Source of the DNA: Deltaproteobacteria bacterium
Lineage (GTDB): Bacteria > Desulfobacterota > Desulfomonilia > UBA1062
Assembly (NCBI GenBank): GCA_016934135.1
Contig: JAFGTK010000012.1
Coordinates: forward strand, 1 to 7,934
DNA length: 7,934 bases
Direction: 5' to 3'
This document shows, piece by piece, positions 5,964 to 7,934 of the stretch. The notes beneath the pieces were generated by a model. The model worked only from the letters and a program-made list of their open reading frames with translations, was not told the DNA's origin and did no database searches. How positions within the stretch are numbered: position 1 is the stretch's first letter; each line of letters begins with the position of its first letter. The translations under genes and the position numbers were made by a program.

Positions 5964-6830
5964 ATGACAATGAAGACAGGCAAGCTCAGTGTAACACGTG
6001 GTGAATTCAACGTCAGGGACAGGGGAAACCAGGATGGATTCCCCGTTATCATGCTGCACGGATGGCCGGAGAGTTCCTATTGCTGGGAGGGTGTTGCCGA
6101 ATTTCTTGATCCTTCGCTGCGAATCATCGCCCCTGACCTGCGGGGACTGGGCGAGAGCGAGCGGACGCTGGACGTTAAAGCCTATCAGAAAGTGGAACTG
6201 GCCAGGGATATTATCGAGATCGCCGATGCGCTTAAGATCGATTCGTTTTTTCTGGTGGGACATGACTGGGGCGGAATCGTGGCTCAGGAATTGGCCCTCA
6301 TGATCCCGGAGAGGGTGAAGAAATTCGTCATTATGAACATCCCTGTCATTGCCAACACAAAGGGAACAATGGAAGCGAGAAAAATCATCTGTGCCGCCGG
6401 CGGCGTTCCATACTGGTATCAGTATTTCCAGATGCAGCCGCGTCTGGCCGAAGCCATGATCAAAGGAAACGAAGATGTCTGGGTCCCCCACTTCTTTGGA
6501 CCCAAAGGTCAGGACGGAACAATCCCGCCTGAAGCCATCAAAGAATATATACGCTGCTACAGCATTGAAAATACACCTGCTGCCGGGGCGTCTTATTATC
6601 GTTCAGTAGCGTTAGACGCACCGCATTGGGCCGCCATGGCAGGCAAGAGGTTTACCATGCCGACACTCTATATCCACGGCAGCGAGGATACGGTCATCAT
6701 AAAAGAGAATTTAAACCACATCGAGGAATGTTTCGATTCCATTCAGGTGGAGTCACTGCCGGCGTCTCACTTTGTCCAGGAAGAAAAGCCCAAAGAGGTT
6801 GCAGAGCTCATGAACAAGTTCTTCTCATAA
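5964..6830 (+). CDS. Alpha/beta hydrolase, epoxide hydrolase type
   Basis: This 288-residue alpha/beta hydrolase has the features of soluble epoxide hydrolases. HGWPES (32-37) supplies the oxyanion hole. GHDWGG (99-104) is the nucleophile elbow with D101. D242 (GSEDTVI) fits the acid, and H269 (ASHFVQEEKP) the base. Cap-domain tyrosines expected to hold the epoxide oxygen are present in VPYWYQYFQ (148-156) and ASYYRSV (209-215). These enzymes open epoxides to diols through an ester intermediate on the Asp. A haloalkane dehalogenase is less likely, because those lack the paired cap tyrosines. I start at ATG 5964, with AGGAGG at 5952-5957. The frame is open to ATG 5799, which would add 55 residues with no family resemblance. 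No signal peptide is seen, so it is cytoplasmic. It is probably co-transcribed with the DUF1330 gene 77 bases downstream. Confidence 0.88.
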   Translation: MTMKTGKLSVTRGEFNVRDRGNQDGFPVIMLHGWPESSYCWEGVAEFLDPSLRIIAPDLRGLGESERTLDVKAYQKVELARDIIEIADALKIDSFFLVGHDWGGIVAQELALMIPERVKKFVIMNIPVIANTKGTMEARKIICAAGGVPYWYQYFQMQPRLAEAMIKGNEDVWVPHFFGPKGQDGTIPPEAIKEYIRCYSIENTPAAGASYYRSVALDAPHWAAMAGKRFTMPTLYIHGSEDTVIIKENLNHIEECFDSIQVESLPASHFVQEEKPKEVAELMNKFFS

Positions 6831-6907
6831 CGTATCACCCCTCAGCAAGCTGGGAGGCATAAGACCTCAAGATAAAAATACATCATTAATCGAACAGGAG
6901 GAAGAAC

Positions 6908-7447
6908 ATGAACAGATTTTGGGTCGGATGTATTGTTATTTCCGGATTTTTTATGGCATTCATTTTGTCTGCAAACACGGCTGGTGCAGCAGAAAAGGGG
7001 CAGGACAACGGGCGAATGACGCTGAGGGCTTCGAAGGCGCAACTGGCCGCCTTTGTGAAGGATGCTTCCCTTGATGACACATCCATTATTATGCTCAACC
7101 TGCTGAAGTATCGCGAACAGGCCAAGTATCCGGAAGGCTTTAATGCAGAGCCGTGCTCGGGCAAACAGGCATACGAACGATATGCACAAGGGGCGCGTGA
7201 GACGCTTAAGGCTATAGGTGCACGGGCGGTCTGGAAGGGAAAGGTCGAGGGCATTCTGATCGGTCCCGAAGGCGAGTACTGGGATGATGTGATCCTCGTC
7301 CAGTACCCGTCACGCAAAATATTCCTGAAAATGGTAAAGTCGGATGATTACAAAAAAGCATCTGTCCACCGTACTGCGGCACTGGAAGATTCCAGACTCA
7401 TATGCACCGATGAGCTCATGAATTTTGTCTCAAAAAAGAGTCAATGA
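6908..7447 (+). CDS. Secreted DUF1330 domain protein
   Basis: This 179-residue protein has a clear Sec signal peptide. A short basic start (MNR) precedes a hydrophobic core (about 5-22) and an AxA-type cleavage region (NTAGAAEK, likely after A27 or A28). The mature part matches the DUF1330 (dimeric alpha+beta barrel) pattern. It includes IIMLNLLKYRE (60-70), a YERYAQGARETLKAIGAR helix, an ILIGP strand, DDVILVQYPS (125-134), and FLKMVKSDDYKKAS followed by HRTAALEDS near the end. Family members are small, mostly uncharacterised proteins related by fold to heme-degrading and antibiotic-biosynthesis monooxygenases. Most are cytoplasmic and near 95 residues, so export and the longer N terminus are unusual. 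AGGAGG (6896-6901) is ideally spaced. Only 77 bases, with no terminator, separate it from the epoxide hydrolase, suggesting one operon. Confidence 0.82.
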   Translation: MNRFWVGCIVISGFFMAFILSANTAGAAEKGQDNGRMTLRASKAQLAAFVKDASLDDTSIIMLNLLKYREQAKYPEGFNAEPCSGKQAYERYAQGARETLKAIGARAVWKGKVEGILIGPEGEYWDDVILVQYPSRKIFLKMVKSDDYKKASVHRTAALEDSRLICTDELMNFVSKKSQ

Positions 7448-7934
7448 CGTTCACAGGACAGGAGTAAAAAGCCGAATGCGGAGATGGGGACATCAGGCAA
7501 CAACGTTGATCCGGGATTTCTCAAAAATGGCATCTATCAGTCATGCTGAGGAATCCATGAGATGTCCCCATCTCCCCTCCTTATAACCATCCCTGTTTTA
7601 CCAATAGGCCGAGAATCGAATCCGGAAGGCTTTTTAGAAAAAGGGGACATTTCTATTTTCCAACTTTTCTCATAATTAAAATGAGAGGCGCACCAGGAAA
7701 TCTCCCGGTTCTACGGGAAAAGGAAACAGGCTGTTTTCAGTCGGACGCAGAGATTCTGCCTGCGATGGCGCTGCGGACTTCCGAGCAGATCCGGCCGCAA
7801 TCCTTGCATTCCGGATACACAGGGTCGCTCACAGGGGTGTCTATATCGGAGATGTTATTTGACTAATTTCGTACCCCTTCATTTATACAGGAGATGTTGT
7901 TCCTGAAAAACATTTCCTGCCATCCCCGGGGTGA
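7448..7934. other. Gene-free 3' end with REP-like palindromes
   Basis: No convincing gene is present in these 487 bases. They contain the nested palindrome 7480-7575, a third GGGGACAT motif at 7643-7650 (AAAAAGGGGACATTTCTATTTT context), and a small AT-rich hairpin (TCTCAT 7668-7673 with ATGAGA 7681-7686). An open frame at 7681-7866 has no recognisable protein features. A short cysteine-bearing frame on the minus strand (7737-7832) is too weak to call. Confidence 0.55.
7480..7575. repeat. Nested 96-nt palindrome, REP/MITE-like element
   Basis: The outer arms GGAGATGGGGACATC (7480-7494) and GATGTCCCCATCTCC (7561-7575) are perfect 15-bp reverse complements. Inside them, GGATTTCTCA (7514-7523) pairs with TGAGGAATCC (7547-7556), with one G-T wobble. 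Inside that, GCAT (7530-7533) pairs with ATGC (7543-7546). The whole folds into a three-tier hairpin with one large bulge. There is no T-run after it. GGGGAC-core palindromes like this are known as dispersed repeats mobilised by REP-associated tyrosine transposases (RAYT), but no transposase gene is present here. It may also protect or end the DUF1330 transcript, which stops about 30 bases upstream. Confidence 0.65.

Noticed and set aside
5946..6491. 181-residue minus-strand open frame over the epoxide hydrolase
   Set aside because: It is antisense to a gene with a complete catalytic set and shows no family features.
6836..6860. Possible terminator between the hydrolase and DUF1330 genes
   Set aside because: The best stem is about six pairs with a wobble and no following T-run, so I treat the two genes as one transcript.
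7681..7866. 61-residue plus-strand open frame near the window end
   Set aside because: It has no ribosome site and no protein-like pattern, and begins within a small AT-rich hairpin.

Overview
The window looks like a chromosomal accessory region of a Gram-negative bacterium. The shape of several proteins and the short GGGGAC-type intergenic palindromes make me think of Desulfobacterota or a related anaerobic lineage, but no marker gene settles this. All recognisable genes lie on the + strand and are separated by unusually long, repeat-rich gaps. Two genes are decayed. I see no tRNA, rRNA, CRISPR array or intact transposase.

Region 1 (about 1-2374) is visibly more AT-rich than the middle of the window. 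It holds a GIY-YIG/DUF4357 nuclease gene interrupted by two apparent single-base deletions (70-940) and ending in a strong hairpin. Next come a class I SAM-dependent methyltransferase (993-1655) and a four-helix membrane protein (1652-2374) whose start codon overlaps the methyltransferase stop as ATGA. The last two form a tightly coupled pair of unknown job and are the best candidate here for an undescribed two-gene system, possibly defence-related.

Region 2 (2375-4901) is more GC-rich. A DUF2177 membrane protein (2738-3142) sits between two diverged direct copies of a roughly 110-bp intergenic repeat (2388-2496 and 3240-3350). The second repeat leads into a two-HKD phospholipase D/cardiolipin-synthase-like gene with a C-terminal membrane hairpin (3411-4901).

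Region 3 (4902-7934) starts with a frameshifted and truncated short-chain dehydrogenase relic (5082-5393). After it comes a long gap containing a C8 tract and a perfect 9-bp dyad that overlaps an extended -10 promoter box. Then follow an epoxide-hydrolase-type alpha/beta hydrolase (5964-6830) and a secreted DUF1330 protein (6908-7447), which probably share a transcript. The last 487 bases hold a long nested palindrome (7480-7575) and further GGGGACAT motifs of REP/RAYT style, with no convincing gene.

Functionally, the window combines a possible defence or modification module, membrane-lipid and membrane-protein genes, and a small detoxification-type pair (epoxide hydrolase plus secreted DUF1330). 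No single pathway links all of them.
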